DNA from: Sclerodactyla briareus
Lineage: Eukaryota; Echinodermata; Holothuroidea; Dendrochirotida; Sclerodactylidae
Reading direction: 5' to 3'
Length of the DNA: 64,000 nucleotides
Assembly (NCBI GenBank): GCA_026419785.1
Contig: JAODTK010004998.1
Span: 1-64,000 of the forward strand
Shown here: piece after piece, positions 35,840 through 48,520 of the stretch
Numbering within the stretch: position 1 is the first letter of the stretch
Layout: each line of letters begins with the position of its first letter
Notes under the pieces: model-generated
Databases searched by the model: none
What the model was told of the DNA's origin: nothing
Seen by the model: the letters and a program-made list of their open reading frames with translations, nothing else
Program-made: the position numbers and the translations under genes

Positions 35840-36700
35840 TTAATAGCGGATGGACTTGATATGAGAGTTCCAGGACATGTTGTTGCTGATTTCATACCAA
35901 GGATATAGAGAAGTGAGAATGAGGGAGGATCTGGTCAGCCATTTGAAAATAGCTGGTGCCATCAGAAAAACACGCTGACCAGAATCAGCAATCTGAGTTT
36001 TTGATCGGTTGAAGGTAAACCAGATTAGCCAGTTGCCCCAGTTCAAAATAGAATGAAGTTCATTATTCGATGATTGGCAATAGGGAAACCGGTGTAGACA
36101 AATCGTTCCGCTTCCGGGACGAGGAAAGCACAGATGAGGGTGAAGTGTAGAAATTCATCAGCAAAATGAGTGAATACAGATAGGAGGGAGAGCTGAGAAG
36201 ATCATTGATAAAAAGGAGGGAAAAGTGTTAGGAGAGAAAAACACAACCTTGAGGAACACCCGCATTGATAAGGAAGGTCACGGACAGAGCACTATCAACC
36301 CTAACAGAGATGAGCGAACGGTAAGAAAACTTTTTTTTGGAGTCAAAGAGGTTTAGAAGTAGAAGGGGGCTGAAACCAAAGAGTAATTTGGAAGGAGTCC
36401 GGAGTTGCCAAACACGGTCAAGGCTTAGAGATATAAAGGGCAATTTAGCCCTACTTTCACGGAAAAATTCAATGGCTTGGGCCCACTGTTTGGTGACAAA
36501 AGATAGTAGGTCCACAGTAGATCGGCCCATGGAAGAAACATCTGCTGGTCACGATGAGCGCGTGCAAACTCCAGAAGAGCTGGGGCACCAAGCAAGATAA
36601 CATGCTCAAAGAGTTTGATTTTATGTAACAAGAAGAACGAAACACATGGAAGAATTTCGTTGCCCTATCTGAACAGAAAGGTGTTGATCGAGACTTTGCC
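35840..36700 (-). mobile_element. Third LINE, RT fragment
   Basis: The minus frame at 36,228-36,530 reads MGRSTVDLLSFVTKQWAQAI, then SLDRVWQL, ISVRVDSALS and INAGVPQGCV. This is the RT palm with its Gly-Val-Pro-Gln-Gly motif. Downstream, around 36,060-36,160, an FADE-like remnant marks the catalytic site, and 35,840-36,046 carries NWLIWFTFNRSKTQ, the segment that follows it. Endonuclease and C-terminus are not seen, so this is a truncated copy. It is of a Jockey or CR1-like type, distinct from the two other LINEs. It abuts the left edge of duplication copy 2. Confidence 0.75.
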
Positions 36701-37545
36701 ATGTGAGAATTGACCTGGCTGTGAGGCTTTTTATCAATAAAATATGGATTAGGGTAATTGTCGTTACACCGGGGAGACTAATGAATTTTAATGACGGACA
36801 AACCTAGCCTCTTTGAAAGATATAAGTTACTCAATGGCCAAGCATTGTACCTTGCCTTATCTATGTAGGCTTTTTATCGCGCCAGGCAGTTGTTGTCCGC
36901 ACCAGGACCGTTCGGCTAGTTCTTCGTTTGAAAAACTAAGTTAGGTGATATAGAAATACATTTCCGTGATATGTTTTCTGGTATCCCAGACCAATTCAAC
37001 AAACATATACAAAGAAGGCTGACATACCCTATATGACTCTCGAGTGACTCAGGAAATATCGGCCAATATAGAGAACGACTGGCTACTTTTAAATAATCAT
37101 CTACTTAACTGTAAGATGAGAGTAACAAACATCACCGAAAATAGTCGTGGAAAATCTCGAGAGACCGTAGTCTGCCAAGAGGAGAGCATGGTGGGCCTAA
37201 TCTAATCACACGACGTTACTCACATGACGGGGTTAACGAATGCAAGGCAAAGCGTTCTGGTGTTATTCACCCACAAACTAAGGATTGGATCCATAGCGTT
37301 ACCATAACAACAAACCGCGTAGGTAGGTTCATCATCGCCCATGGCGAGGAAATGGACGCGGTCGACCGTAAATGAACAGCATGCCACAAAGCTACTTCCC
37401 TTCATCAAAATAGCGATATCGATTTACGTCGATCTTATGCTTGTGCTAGAGGAGCAAGGAGACAGCAGTCATCCTCTTCATCTATTTGCTGAGAACACAC
37501 GGTTTTCGAAGCATTCCGTAATCGAGCATTTGGCTGAAGCTGGAA

Positions 37546-37616
37546 ATGGACGGGAGACTTTGGGCTTCTTTCGGTATTTGTCGTTTGCTGCAACGCGAGT
37601 GTCTCGGACAACAGGG
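37546..37616 (+). CDS. Signal-peptide exon of FReD lectin, copy 2
   Basis: It starts at an ATG conserved with copy 1 (MDGRL). As written, the frame gives MDGRLWASFGICRLLQREC. One base of shift after MDGRL would give a strongly hydrophobic stretch typical of a signal peptide, so a single-base indel is suspected. The exon ends at a standard GGTAAGT donor, unlike copy 1. Confidence 0.45.
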
Positions 37617-38019
37617 GTAAGTTTGATTTTCTCATCTCATTCTTTCAAGCTCTGCAAATATAGAACATGTCTCTCATTGCTGACTGTTCGGATTATTCGA
37701 ATAAGAAAATAAAAAGATCGCTTTCTGGCAACATGCGTGTACAACTAGACCACTTTCATTACCATGAAATTCAGTCAAATGCTTAGAAATAATACAATTG
37801 CTTCTCGTTCACCATTCAGGCATAATTTTGGGACGACAATGATTTGCTATGCCTGAAAAGAATGCTTTGTTTAATCCCGAAAAGCCTCCAAAAGTCGCAG
37901 AGCTTATATCTCAGGTGATCGATTCTGTGTCTGGGGACAAATAGGGTATCACTATTAGTCTTATGTACCTATATCAATAAAATTGCTCGCTTTTTGTCGA
38001 ATCTGTTGCATGCACGTTC

Positions 38020-39120
38020 TTCCGACAATCAAATTGTGTTATAAGGCATTAATTATTGCAGGCAGAGAATTCACTAAAGAAGGAATTTGTCCAAACTGAG
38101 AATCCCCTGACAAAATCTCACCGTCTTAGCGGTACAATTCAATCCAGTGCGCGGCCGGCACCAAATAATTCACAAACAAGCATCGCATAAGAAAAAGGCA
38201 TGAGTCGTTAGAGTTGTAAAATGCGATAAAAGACACTTGGGTTAATATATTAGTGTCGTGCGCTGGATCGGTTTTTCCGGGCAGAACTAGAGAATACTGT
38301 TTAAATTTAAAGGCGGTTAATTGGTAGAAACAGAATGTGCTGCCTGAAGAATATGTACCATGGAATTCTCAGTGATGAGTTCACCACCTTCTACATCACC
38401 AACTCTAACCATATCATTTAATTAAAGAGGGCAATTTCATTAATGTTGCTCATGTCGACATTTCCAGCATTCGTTCTTGTAATTATTCGTCAAGAGTATT
38501 AATATGTCGACGTTTGAATGTTCCTGAAAATGTATGTGATAAAATGCCATTGGGGTTCAATGGAAATTTATTGATTTCTGTTCCAACACAACAGCTATTG
38601 CAATTCCAGTAGCTGAATAGCCTCTTTTGTTTGAAATATTGAGAATAATTTTCGACTTCGCCGATGCTAAAATAACCCGGATCGTTCATCCATGATTTCA
38701 TAAATCTTCTAGTAATAAGATCCTCATAAAAATTAATAAAACATCACAATGAAATAACAAGAGGGCAAATCCCGGATTTGCATATCTCATCGGCACCATG
38801 AAAAAGCGTCTTCAGGAGTTAGAACCTCATAAAATATAATGCATGAAATCGCATGGGATAGCTCTGTATAAACATGCAGTGGTGCATATAAGTGAGCAGT
38901 GAAAGCAGACAGTCTAGATTCTATGGTTGGAGCGTCTTGGTCAAGTCTTCCCAGGACTAGTTCGGGTTAAAATTAAGTCTTCTAGGTTATCAGTCACTTT
39001 CAGAACGGCTGGGAGAAGATTCCATTCGGGGATAGTTGAATGGGGACAGCGAGTATTTTTAGCAGTCATTCGCCAAATATTTTGCAAATTTTACATCATT
39101 AGGCACATTTCTTCCCGGGG
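38020..39120. other. Presumed intron, nothing recognised
   Basis: AT-rich sequence between the first exon and the later parts of copy 2. Short frames such as 38,483-38,701 (minus) and 38,927-39,139 (plus) show no domain or splice framing. Confidence 0.35.
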
Positions 39121-40077
39121 TTTCAGAGGCCAAAGATGAGGTGGGGGAGGGGGTATGGGGAGGGCGGTGGCGGTGGAGTGAAGAAGTAAGGTGACCCTCT
39201 AACTTTATGGATGAGCGTCAGAAAAGCAGGCTTCCCCGTATGTACATAGATTCTAGTTATGCCAATTTTTTCATTCCCAAACTTTACACTGGATTTTGGG
39301 GGCAAGTCCACCATAACAGTTCTTGCGTGTCCTTCTTTCCATGTTCACGTTCTTGGCTTTTCATTTGACCTCAGGGAGTGTGACTGTCATTTTTTCAATC
39401 TCTGAGGAATAACCTGAATAAAGCATCACACCACCTTGACACCTGATTGTAACAGTCCGCCAGGTGTTCCCATTCAAAAAATAGACCCCATAATTGGTTG
39501 CCGTCTTTTTGGCACAACACAAAAATTGGGGGTTTAGCCTCCGTAGGGATCTATTTTGCCCTTATTCGGAAGAACAATTCGTTCGTGCCATTTGTATACA
39601 TTTACATGATATGGCGCAGTTTGATGTATTTTATACCCAGATCCACCCTGGTAAGGATGGAGATTGATCCTGTGAACTGCATTCTAAAAGTTTCGTTAAC
39701 TTCACGCAACTTCAAGCAGCCATCACCGCGAAAACATCACTGGTCAGGAATCCAGAACTGATATGGAAATTGGTTGGGTGGTTGTTAGATCAAAACGGAG
39801 AGTGGAGTGATACATGGTATCTTAACTTGCTCTGGGCTCAGGAAAAAGGGTTGTGAAGTGTAGGGGTACAGTGCTATTTTTGGCCAATACAGTTGGACTA
39901 GGGATAACAATCAGATGTGGAGAGTAATTAGGCTAGGCCTCGGCTATATAGTATACTCGTAATAGCCTAAGCCTAGGCTCTGGGCTATTTGACGGTGTTG
40001 AAAGAGGTAAATTCACACTTTTAGCAGTAACATTAGGCCAAGGCTAGGCTAAAGTGGCATATCGTAGTAAGTTACAC

Positions 40078-40746
40078 CTGGATGTATGGGATTAATGTTA
40101 GGAATTAGGAGCGGGGTTAGGATGGGTTTAGGGTTTGTTAAATCTCCAATTCCAGAATCCCAATATCTTCTCGGTACCAACACATAAACATGAAACCTCA
40201 CGAACACCTTTGCCGGTGACACTCATTGGTGGACCACCAGACACCCACGGGCACCCCATCATAGGGTACTTCTCAGTGGATAGTACCTAACCACCACTAT
40301 GGTTACCATAGCAACCGTTTGCAGTATGGCAACCTGGCAACCGGAATATAGGTGCAATAGCAAAGTGACTACATATCTCATATGGCCTTCGGGACCGAGA
40401 GATAAAAAGATGGCAGCAAGGCTGACATTGGATTATGGTGTAGGGATGATGTAATATGAGTTGTAACCAATAATTTCCTGTTTGGGTTCCCAATTTACTA
40501 TCAAAATATGACTATAAGGTTGAAAATGGGGCAGAGGTCCCAAAATGACCCATTTACGGCCTTTTAGTGGGGATCAATGGCTTCGAGTGAGCCAACAGGG
40601 GTTGAATGATAATTACTCTATTCAGGTGGGAAATTGGTTCGGGCCAGATTCCAGATGTAAATCACAAATTATCGTTACCAACCCTGAAACCTAAACCCCT
40701 CGATCCTCACTAACCCTACTCCCTAATACTAATCCCATACATCCAG
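40078..40746. mobile_element. MITE-like element with about 60-bp inverted ends
   Basis: CTGGATGTATGGGATTA at 40,078 and its reverse complement ending at 40,746 form the start of an imperfect inverted repeat about 60 bases long. The arms are rich in GGTTAGG-type motifs on one side and CCTAACC-type on the other. The element is about 670 bases, has no coding capacity, and is absent from copy 1, as expected for an inserted nonautonomous DNA transposon. I could not fix a target duplication. Confidence 0.5.
40215..40400 (+). repeat. Direct repeat unit, copy a
   Basis: From the CTCATTGGTGGACCACC stretch through GCACCCCATC, ATAGGGT, GGTTACCATAGCAACCG and ATATCTCATATGGCC. It matches 41,444-41,640 in the same orientation, about 1.2 kb away. 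It lies inside the MITE-like element, so the second copy may be a partial second insertion. Confidence 0.75.
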
Positions 40747-41374
40747 TTAAACAGTAATCTCATTACACCAGTATCACAGGGTAAAATACTATAGACGGAC
40801 AATCGTAACCGCTAAATTTCGCCATGGTAGCCAAGGCGTGGCCTGTGATAGCCGATGTAGCACAACCCCGGGAGGGCTTAGGAACCTCCAGCTCCAGTTG
40901 TCGTGCTCTGATCTGATTTGAATGACCACGTGGTAACTATCAATGGGAGAATAACTTGGATTCTAGCCTCTACCCCTCCCACTTACCGCAACACCCCCCC
41001 CCCCCTTAATCAGTCATGCCTGGTCTGTACAGTGAGTGGTTATCTAGATGAAGTTTTCCACTCTCAAGTTCAAATCATAATAAAATTCACTAGAAGTTGA
41101 AGTTGAAAGTTGAAAGATGTATTTGTGGATTGTGTTGTATACAGTGTATCACAATTCACTGATGAACCATTCAGCATTCAAGTCACCCAAATTTTTCAAA
41201 GAAATTTTGTTGTACCACCAAAGGCCATTTGACCCCTTGAATTCAATGTTATGGCGGGTAAACGGGGTTTTGTGACTTTGAGGGTATGCCAATTTGACCA
41301 TGCTCGGCCACCTGAAAGTGGAGATATTTGCGAAAAACCATCAACATATGACGGACTACGGCAAACGCACAGCC

Positions 41375-41431
41375 ACACCAAACACACAAACACACACACG
41401 CACCCACCACACACGCCCACACACACAAACG
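41375..41431 (+). repeat. CA-rich microsatellite
   Basis: Imperfect CA/CACC repeats sit just left of direct repeat copy b, where copy a has none. Confidence 0.85.
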
Positions 41432-41443
41432 AAACCGTTGCGA

Positions 41444-41640
41444 GTGCACCTCATTAGTGGACCACCCGACACCCCATGGGGCACCCCAACCATAGGGTTA
41501 CCCTCAGTGGATAGGACCTAACACAATCTGGTACCATAGGCAACCGTTCGATTATGCAAACCGGCAAACAGTAAATATAGGTGAAATGGCAAAGGACACA
41601 ATATCTCATCTGGCCCTCGGGGACCGATGATTGAATAATA
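41444..41640 (+). repeat. Direct repeat unit, copy b
   Basis: This matches 40,215-40,400, with small indels. The central GGTACCATAGGCAACCG has lost the perfect dyad seen in copy a. Confidence 0.75.
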
Positions 41641-42159
41641 ACAACACTGCCTCTGGCATTCGTCCAGAAATCCAAGCAAATGTGTAGCTTTTCGAGTTGA
41701 GTAACCGTCTAGAATGGACTGGTATGTTTATAGATAGGTTGATCCCGATATACCAACAAACAAAACAATTTCTACATTATCTATTAGGGTCGAGCAATCC
41801 TCCGTTGAGGTATTCAATCACTAAAGTGGAAAATATATTTTTCATCTTGTGCGTAATCTAAGTATATACTATATCCTTGAAATCTCACTTTTGCAAATAG
41901 CGTCCGCATTGGGAATAATTTCTTCTGGTGAAACTTGTTCTAAAAAAAAACCGTATGGCCATTTGAAACGCTATCCTGTCAAATGGTGTGTGTGTGTGGG
42001 TGTGGTCGTCCCTCTGTTCTGTCCCATTCGGGTAGACGGGGCTACTCCCTCTCCCCCCCCCCTCCTCCTCTGCTCCAGTTTTTTATGTTAATTCAGGTCC
42101 CATCGGCTGTTAATATCATTCTTCGTACACGACTCTAGCCTGCCACATTCACTCGTTCT

Positions 42160-42740
42160 TCTCAAACCCCGGATACGATATGATTTTACTCGTAACGGTT
42201 TTACCCTAGTTGCTACACGTATGAGTCGATATGTGACTGGGACACTGTTATAATCTGATCACTTTCAACCACCAACCTTGAAATCAGAATCGCTGAAGCT
42301 GGTTGCTGTGATTCCCAATTGTCCTCATCATACCGTGGACGACTAACGCTCCCGCAGTCTGACTTCTACTAGAATCTCCCGGTGGGAATCAATAATAATA
42401 ATAACTAATAGAATAATGAGACAAATAGAATATTTGGTTCTTTGTAGCGGATGTTTTCACGTGAGAAGTTTCCACTCAAAGAGGTTTACAGATATACCCC
42501 TTATCATTGATGTCTGTGACATAACTCCCCGAATAGACAGCACGGATCTCTAGCATGTTCACTCCTAGTGCTTCATGTCAGTACGCCACTTTCTGTGTCC
42601 CCGGAGATATCCCAATTAGGCCACCACACGCAGCGCATCGCTAACTCTTCATAGTCACTTCAAAGGGTCAGGAGACAGCCTTGTATACAGCACTGCCGAA
42701 ACGTCGCAGAAATTCAGGGGGCTCAGAAACCCACGAAACA
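42160..42740. repeat. Module D, copy 2 counterpart of modules A-C
   Basis: The left part matches 6,435-6,660 (a GATATGATTT start and a CCGGT end), and the right part matches 14,850-15,070. It appears to hold exon-like pieces, but I cannot define splice sites or a domain. Copy 2 seems to have one such module, copy 1 three. Confidence 0.4.
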
Positions 42741-45700
42741 ATCATATGATGTGCCAGGGATCCGGGAGCTCCGCCGATGAGATAATCCTCATTTTCCTCG
42801 TTGATTCGTCTTGTTGGGGATTTTCATTTCGTGCTAGAAAGTATTACCCCACGTCAGCTATCTTGCTCCAAAGCCTAAATGGATACCGATTAGACAAAAA
42901 TGCGTCCCCATATATGGTCCTCATATGTGGGGTAGGGCCCACCATATCTCTCTGATGCTTTGATCATATTCAGAAAAGGTCTGTAGTTAACAAACAATGA
43001 GCCTCTACGCAACTTGCCAATCTAAAGCTTTTGTCCATCGAGATATGTATCCCATCTCTGTCTTCCAGCCGATGCTTCATGGTCAGTTCTCCGCTGAACT
43101 TCGAGCTTTCCTCCTTTGGATCGGAGTTACGTGTCCTATGGTCTCTTCATCTTCTTCATTTGCGCCTACCCCCGTCACCGAAAACACTACACTCGTCTTT
43201 GCTTTCACTCGCACTTTGCGTGTCTGGAACTGCTTCTCCAGGATGTTCCTTCATTTTAAACTCCATATTTCCAAGCTGAAACAACAAGCTGATTCCCTCC
43301 TTTATTCCCTTTTTTCTTTTTTTTCCTCTTTTTCAGTCTCTGGTGTATGAGGTTTGCTCTACATGGTGGGGAAGAAAATGATAGGCTCTCCTTCTCTTGC
43401 TAGTGACAGTAATGTCCTACTATGGTTTAAAAAATCATACTTCTCTGTGCCCCGAACTGTAAACACTGCTATGAATATGTCATATGGTCCTTTCTGAAAG
43501 AATACCTAACTTCCCCTTGAAGCAGTGAATTATACTTTTGATGAAAACTTTCGTACTTGGTGATGGCATCATTCGTCCGTAACAACATGGTTGGTACACG
43601 TGCGGAAGGCTCATGTAAAAATGAGGCGGCTTGCCCTACCGTTACTGTGTTCGAAAAGAGAAAGGGGATCCTACGTGCAACTTTTAGGATAGTTGTTTTC
43701 TATTTGACAATTGATTCTGTTTCATAGCTGTTCGTTGTTTCATGCAATAATCTTTCTCTCTTTTATTCAAGGCCTCATCTGTATAGGTAAGGTATTGTCA
43801 TTGCCGTTAGTCTTTACTCCAGTGTAATTCGCGTTAGATGTCGAAGATTAGGTTTGGGCTATTGAACAACCTAAGCATTCCTTTTAAGAGTATAATTACA
43901 CAATTTGGCGAACTTTCATCAAGCATCAACTTTGGAGCTAGTCCCCAAACACTTCATCTCAGGCCTAATTTCATCTCATGGAAACGATCTGAACGGATTA
44001 TCTGTTAATGGCGTGGTGTTGTACATCTCATTGGTACCGAGTCTTGCTTACTGGATGGCAGCGAGGCATAACCGAAACGAAAAATAATCTATAACAACAG
44101 GCTGAAAAAATAAAACACCTTATTATAGTATTATCAAGGTATTTGTTATATATTCAGAGGCCATAGGACCCCGATTAAATAGTCAATGCTATTTCTTAGA
44201 ACGTTTTCTTGGTGGCGTCTTTTAGAACAGAATCGGGTGCGGGAATATCTTCTTCTTGTGTGTGTGTCCACGATTATCAGTCTCCCATCGGGAGTAGAAG
44301 GCCAAGATAGGCGGGCGGATAACATCAGGCTGCTCTCATGTGTCATCCACATGATCATTGGAATTCAAAACAAACCAGAGTGATTTTTTTTGTGCGCTGG
44401 TATTTACATATTCGCCGAATTTGAACCTGTCCAAGCCTCTCAAACTGACACCACTTCACAGCGGTTTGCCGTATTACAACAAATGCTCTATTAACCTGTT
44501 CATCTCTCGGTTAGGATAAGCAGTAGTAACTTTTAAAAGGGAAACTGATAATCAGAAAAGAAAAAAAAAACAACAGATCCTGCTAATGTTAAAGGGACGC
44601 CATCTAAGAAATTCGAAAGTTAATTACATAACCTAGTTATGATTATGAAAGAGGTCCAAAATCTGCAAGCAGAGTTTGCATGGAAACATAAAGTAACAGT
44701 GAGTTGAAGGTGATATAGTCGTTGAAATAATTGTTGTCGAATTTTTAGTTCAGTTTGTGCCATATATTTTGCGATAATGGTTGGTATTATGAATTTTCTA
44801 TTCTCTCTAACCAACCAAGAAAGGCAATTCACTTCAATGCTACCTGATTCTTCTCTCGTTTGAGATATGAACCTCATGGAGGTACCTCAAGGAGTCAGGT
44901 AGGGGAACATGTAAATGGGACTGAAAGCTTCTTATCAAAAACCGTTTTCTGTGGGAGTCCAAGGAGAGAAGTGGCATCTCTACCGATTATTATTTCAATG
45001 GCCTGAGGGTCCTGATGCAATTTGGTTGTTACATTTACTATCTCTTGCAGTAAATCAGTGCCAGGAAGTATACATTGTAGTATTAAGATGGAGAATGAAT
45101 CACCATTTCGCCATTTCATCCCCTTCGGCGCCTGGGCTAATAAGCAGGTCATGAAAAGCAAGGAGGACAACTAACGCGTTTGTATAATGTTATACGTACT
45201 AATTATGTGAATGAAAACGACGATAAACAAACAAACAAACAACAATATTGGTGGGCTGCAGATTCCGCCTTCATTTTCAAATGGATGGAAGCGTTGATAA
45301 GATATGTATTTATTCCACCTACGCGCTGGTAATCACTGCAAACGGACATGGCCTGATTACGGAAAAAACCTGCAACACGCCCTCTGTAACCAAATTGTTT
45401 TACCAGTTGTTGACTAGAGAATGATGTCATGTCAAAAAATCAGGGAATCACCAAACTTTCTAACAATTTATGAGACATGTTACCAGAGGTTGTGAATTTT
45501 GAAATTCCACTCATTCCATCGCTGTATGGGAATTTAAAGGGAATCGAGCGTCTACTTCCATATGTAGTTATTAGGCCGTATTAACAATTACGACTCGTGG
45601 CATGCAAGCTTCAAAATAACAACCTCTGTAGAGTTCAGTCCGAACCGCATAATTTTTATATTTTTATTTACCTGAGTAAGGATTACAAAGTTTTCAGGGG

Positions 45701-46256
45701 CGTTAATCTGAGGAATTACATTTGCTCCTGTTTTGAACGAGTAGAGACAGATGACTAACTTCCATTTGAACTAAGTGTGAAAGGTAAAAAACAATTCTCG
45801 GTCGTCCTATCAATAGGCTGTTGCACGTTAAAAATCAAGTACGTTGTAATGTGTTATTATTTTTCTGTGAAATGACACGGACAAGGGAACTGATGTAGAC
45901 TCCATTGCCTGGGCACATCTCGTACGTATCAAACATTAGCACTGACCGACACACACTTCCCTTTCCAGGATTTAGCAGTTACAACACCGCCGAACCATGC
46001 ACTTAAACCCTTAAAAACAGGTGCATGCATTCAAATTGAACCGAGAGTGCTGGCACTTGTTTCCATCCTTGAGTCGTGAAATATAAACTGAGTGATGAAT
46101 TTGATGACTAAATTTTGTGTCTGTTGTATCTTGTTTCGTTCAATCAGACTAACTATTGTTTATTGGCTTGGTGCGACTAGCGTCCAGCGCTTACATTCGT
46201 CTATTCGACGATCACTACCAATGAATGATCTCACACATACCATGCTCCTGTTTCAG
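42741..46256. other. Intron-like region with unassigned conserved blocks
   Basis: Blocks at 43,909-44,045 and 44,630-45,060 match copy 1 (8,048-8,205 and 9,620-10,010), which suggests exons or conserved intron sequence. The frame at 42,997-43,350 (117 codons) is pyrimidine-driven and has no recognisable domain. A tract at 45,223-45,240 is a CAAA-type simple repeat. Confidence 0.35.
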
Positions 46257-46410
46257 GGGGTAATCGCTGTGTTCTTTACCAAGATCAGATGTATCCCAGA
46301 GACTGCGAGGAAAGTCAAGAACAGGTTGGACCAGAAAACGATAAGGAGCTTACTCACGACCCTGATGAGTCAACGAGCCATTCTGGGTCTCCTGTTCTGG
46401 GGAATGGACG
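46257..46410 (+). CDS. FReD gene linker exon, copy 2 (intact)
   Basis: After a TTTCAG acceptor the exon is open for its whole length and ends before GTATAT. The translation includes GNRCVLYQDQMYPRDCEESQ and then a polar, acidic Asp/Glu/Ser-rich stretch (ENDKELTHDPDES) ending near GNG. The PRDC segment also starts the FReD exon at 48,048. It is probably the region joining the signal peptide or N-terminal part to the fibrinogen domain; the two Cys could form an interchain or local disulfide. The partner is 10,655-10,806. Confidence 0.6.
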
Positions 46411-47425
46411 GTATATATATTTATTTTTAACAATTAAACAATTACAATTACAGTTATTTGAGTTATTTTTAAATGGAACATTTCGATTATGTGGAGAACT
46501 AAAGAATATCTACTCCTCTTTACAAGAAGAATAAAGAGCACCTTTTGCAGTATTAATCTGCTCACTTCACAAATTTCATGTATACAATGCTACCCGTATT
46601 ACAGTTACAGGGTATGTTCGGAAGAAGTATCATTGGCCCTCTTCATTCCCCTCTAACTTTTATCATTCTCGCTAGCTCCCCTCCCCCCCCCCCCCTCCTA
46701 CCGGGTATCAGAACTTGTTTTCTGAAGTCATTTGTTAAGTCATTTAGTTTTGTGTAATCATCTCAAGGTAGACTAGGAAAGTATTGCATTACTTCCGGTC
46801 TCTCCATTCCGACCTTTATATTCTGCAACCGTGTATCTCGAACGATGTAAAGACTGTGATGCCAAATATGTAATTATGTAAAATCATGTACAACTCATTG
46901 AGAGAGTGGAAAATAAACTTGTAACTTGAAACCAGGAACAAATAACGTAATAGCTAATATCAAGACATAATGCTACATCGCTGACGTACCAAAGCACGGA
47001 AAGTACCTTTTGGTAATTCAGTACACGTTTCTCGCATGTCTACAATTAGCATTCGGGGGATTAGGGAAAAGCTTCAAGGTAAGCATTACGGTAATGTTAT
47101 ACGGGGTTTTACTCTCGATCTTTCATTATACAGTCTGGAGCTCTTCCGACGGAGCACATCCTTTTTTTTCGTTTTGGCCCGATGGGACTCAAACAGGGGA
47201 AACCCTCGTTGGGTTTGAGAGTTGTTAGGTTCTGCAACGAACTCCTGGGGGTGGTGCTAACGACAAGATGTGGCACGAAATGGTATAAAGATATTCTATG
47301 AGCCATGAGTCCTGCATGTAAGGGGGGGTTATTAAACGGGGCAGGCAGGTAATGGCCTATCATAAATTCCTGTTGTTATGGAACTGAGCCCCAACGGTAC
47401 TCTCTTTCTTGTTACCATGAACCAG

Positions 47426-47690
47426 GTCTTCCAAAGACGCCTCGGGGTGGGTGGACTTCAAATCGGGAACTGGGAGGAATACCGGGATGGATTCGGTTAC
47501 CTCAACGTGGAACACTGGTTAGGAAACGAGAAGCTATCTAAACTGCAAAATCAGAAGAGCTATGAGCTTCGTATTGATATCGAGACTGAATCAGGGCAGA
47601 AGGCGTACCTCTCGTATGACCGTTTTCGAATCAACGATGAGTTTAGTGACTACAGCCTCGTCGCGTTGGCCAAAACAGGGGGGGACAGCC
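47426..47690 (+). CDS. Isolated FReD central exon, copy 2 (open)
   Basis: This exon is open across 265 bases, from an ACCAG acceptor to a GTAAGT donor. The translation contains FQRRL, NWEEYRDGFGYLNVEHWLGN, NQKSYELRIDIETESGQKAY and FRINDEFSDYSLVALA, the core of a fibrinogen-related domain (the P-domain pocket lies in the next, missing part). Residues after FQRRL (GVGGLQIG) depart from the family and from copy 1, consistent with paired compensating indels. There is no following GWW exon before the next FReD begins, so this is either a partial domain, an alternative exon for 48,521-48,789 (same starting phase), or a relic. Confidence 0.85.
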
Positions 47691-47904
47691 GTAAGTTTCA
47701 CATAAACAACAGGAAGAATCCAACATACTGCATTATGAAAGTGTTGTAGAAACTGGATCAGTGGTACGTACCAATTATCGGCCGTACGCCCGCTCTATTT
47801 GAACAATCGGACCCGTTTCATCCTTTTATGTCCCTTATTGTTTTCCATATCTTAGGCAGTGTGAGCAGTGCGTGGTTAACAGATAAATTCGATAAGAAAA
47901 ATAA

Positions 47905-47960
47905 AAAAACATAGAAAAATAATAAATAAATAAATGAATAAATAAATAAATGAATTGTAA
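47905..47960 (+). repeat. (TAAA)n-type microsatellite
   Basis: AATA/AATG tetranucleotide repeats in the intron between the isolated central exon and the complete FReD. Confidence 0.85.
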
Positions 47961-48047
47961 TTGAAGATTATTCCATCGGAACGCTCTGAATAGCAAGTTT
48001 AACAGCACTAATACGTTTTTCGCATTCTTTGAAGAATCCGAATTCAG

Positions 48048-48201
48048 AATAAAAACGGCCGTAAACCGTCCAAGGGATTGTCACGACATTGGGCGACTTG
48101 CCAACAGAATAAGTGGAGACTACACCATAAAACCAACTGGCTGGGATGAAGACGGATTTACTGTCAACTGCAATATGACCATAGACGGAGGGAATTGGAC
48201 C
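48048..48201 (+). CDS. FReD first exon, copy 2 (intact)
   Basis: From a TTCAG acceptor to a GTAAGT donor, with one open frame: NRPRDCHDIGRLANRISGDY, then TIKPTGWDEDGFTVNCNMTI and DGGNWT. These are the conserved opening strands and first disulfide Cys residues of the fibrinogen-related domain (SG.YTI.P, F.V.CNM, DGG.WT). The domain in secreted lectins binds acetylated sugars and other microbial ligands. It is the clearest host coding exon in the window. Confidence 0.9.
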
Positions 48202-48205
48202 GTAA

Positions 48206-48300
48206 GTAGATGTATGTATGTATGTATGTTGTCTGTATGGATGTATGTATGGATGATGTATGTATGGTATGTATGTATGTCGTATGTATTATGTGGGATG
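48206..48300 (+). repeat. (GTAT)n microsatellite, copy 2
   Basis: Interrupted ATGT repeats directly after the donor of the first FReD exon, orthologous in position to 13,243-13,327. Confidence 0.9.
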
Positions 48301-48520
48301 ACCGTGCATGGATACATTGTGCGTGAGAAGGAAAAACGATTTTTGGGGTCACCACTAGTGGGGGAATTATGCATAATGGGGGGGTGATTCCGACAATGTT
48401 GGGGTGATTTTCCCCCGGCGAAAGGATTTTTTGTGAGGGAAAACCCTATTGTAAGTCTTGCACATCTCTTCATCTCTTTGAATCCCGAATCTTGCATCCG
48501 AATGATTGTTGTTCTTACAG

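Noticed and set aside
40078..40136. Telomere-like repeats (GGTTAGG-type motifs)
   Set aside because: The motifs are irregular, few in number and paired with an inverted copy, so they are the ends of a transposon-like element.
43031..43350. Pyrimidine-driven plus frame of up to 117 codons
   Set aside because: It is Ser/Phe/Leu-rich because of CT-rich DNA. It has no clear counterpart frame in copy 1 and no domain.
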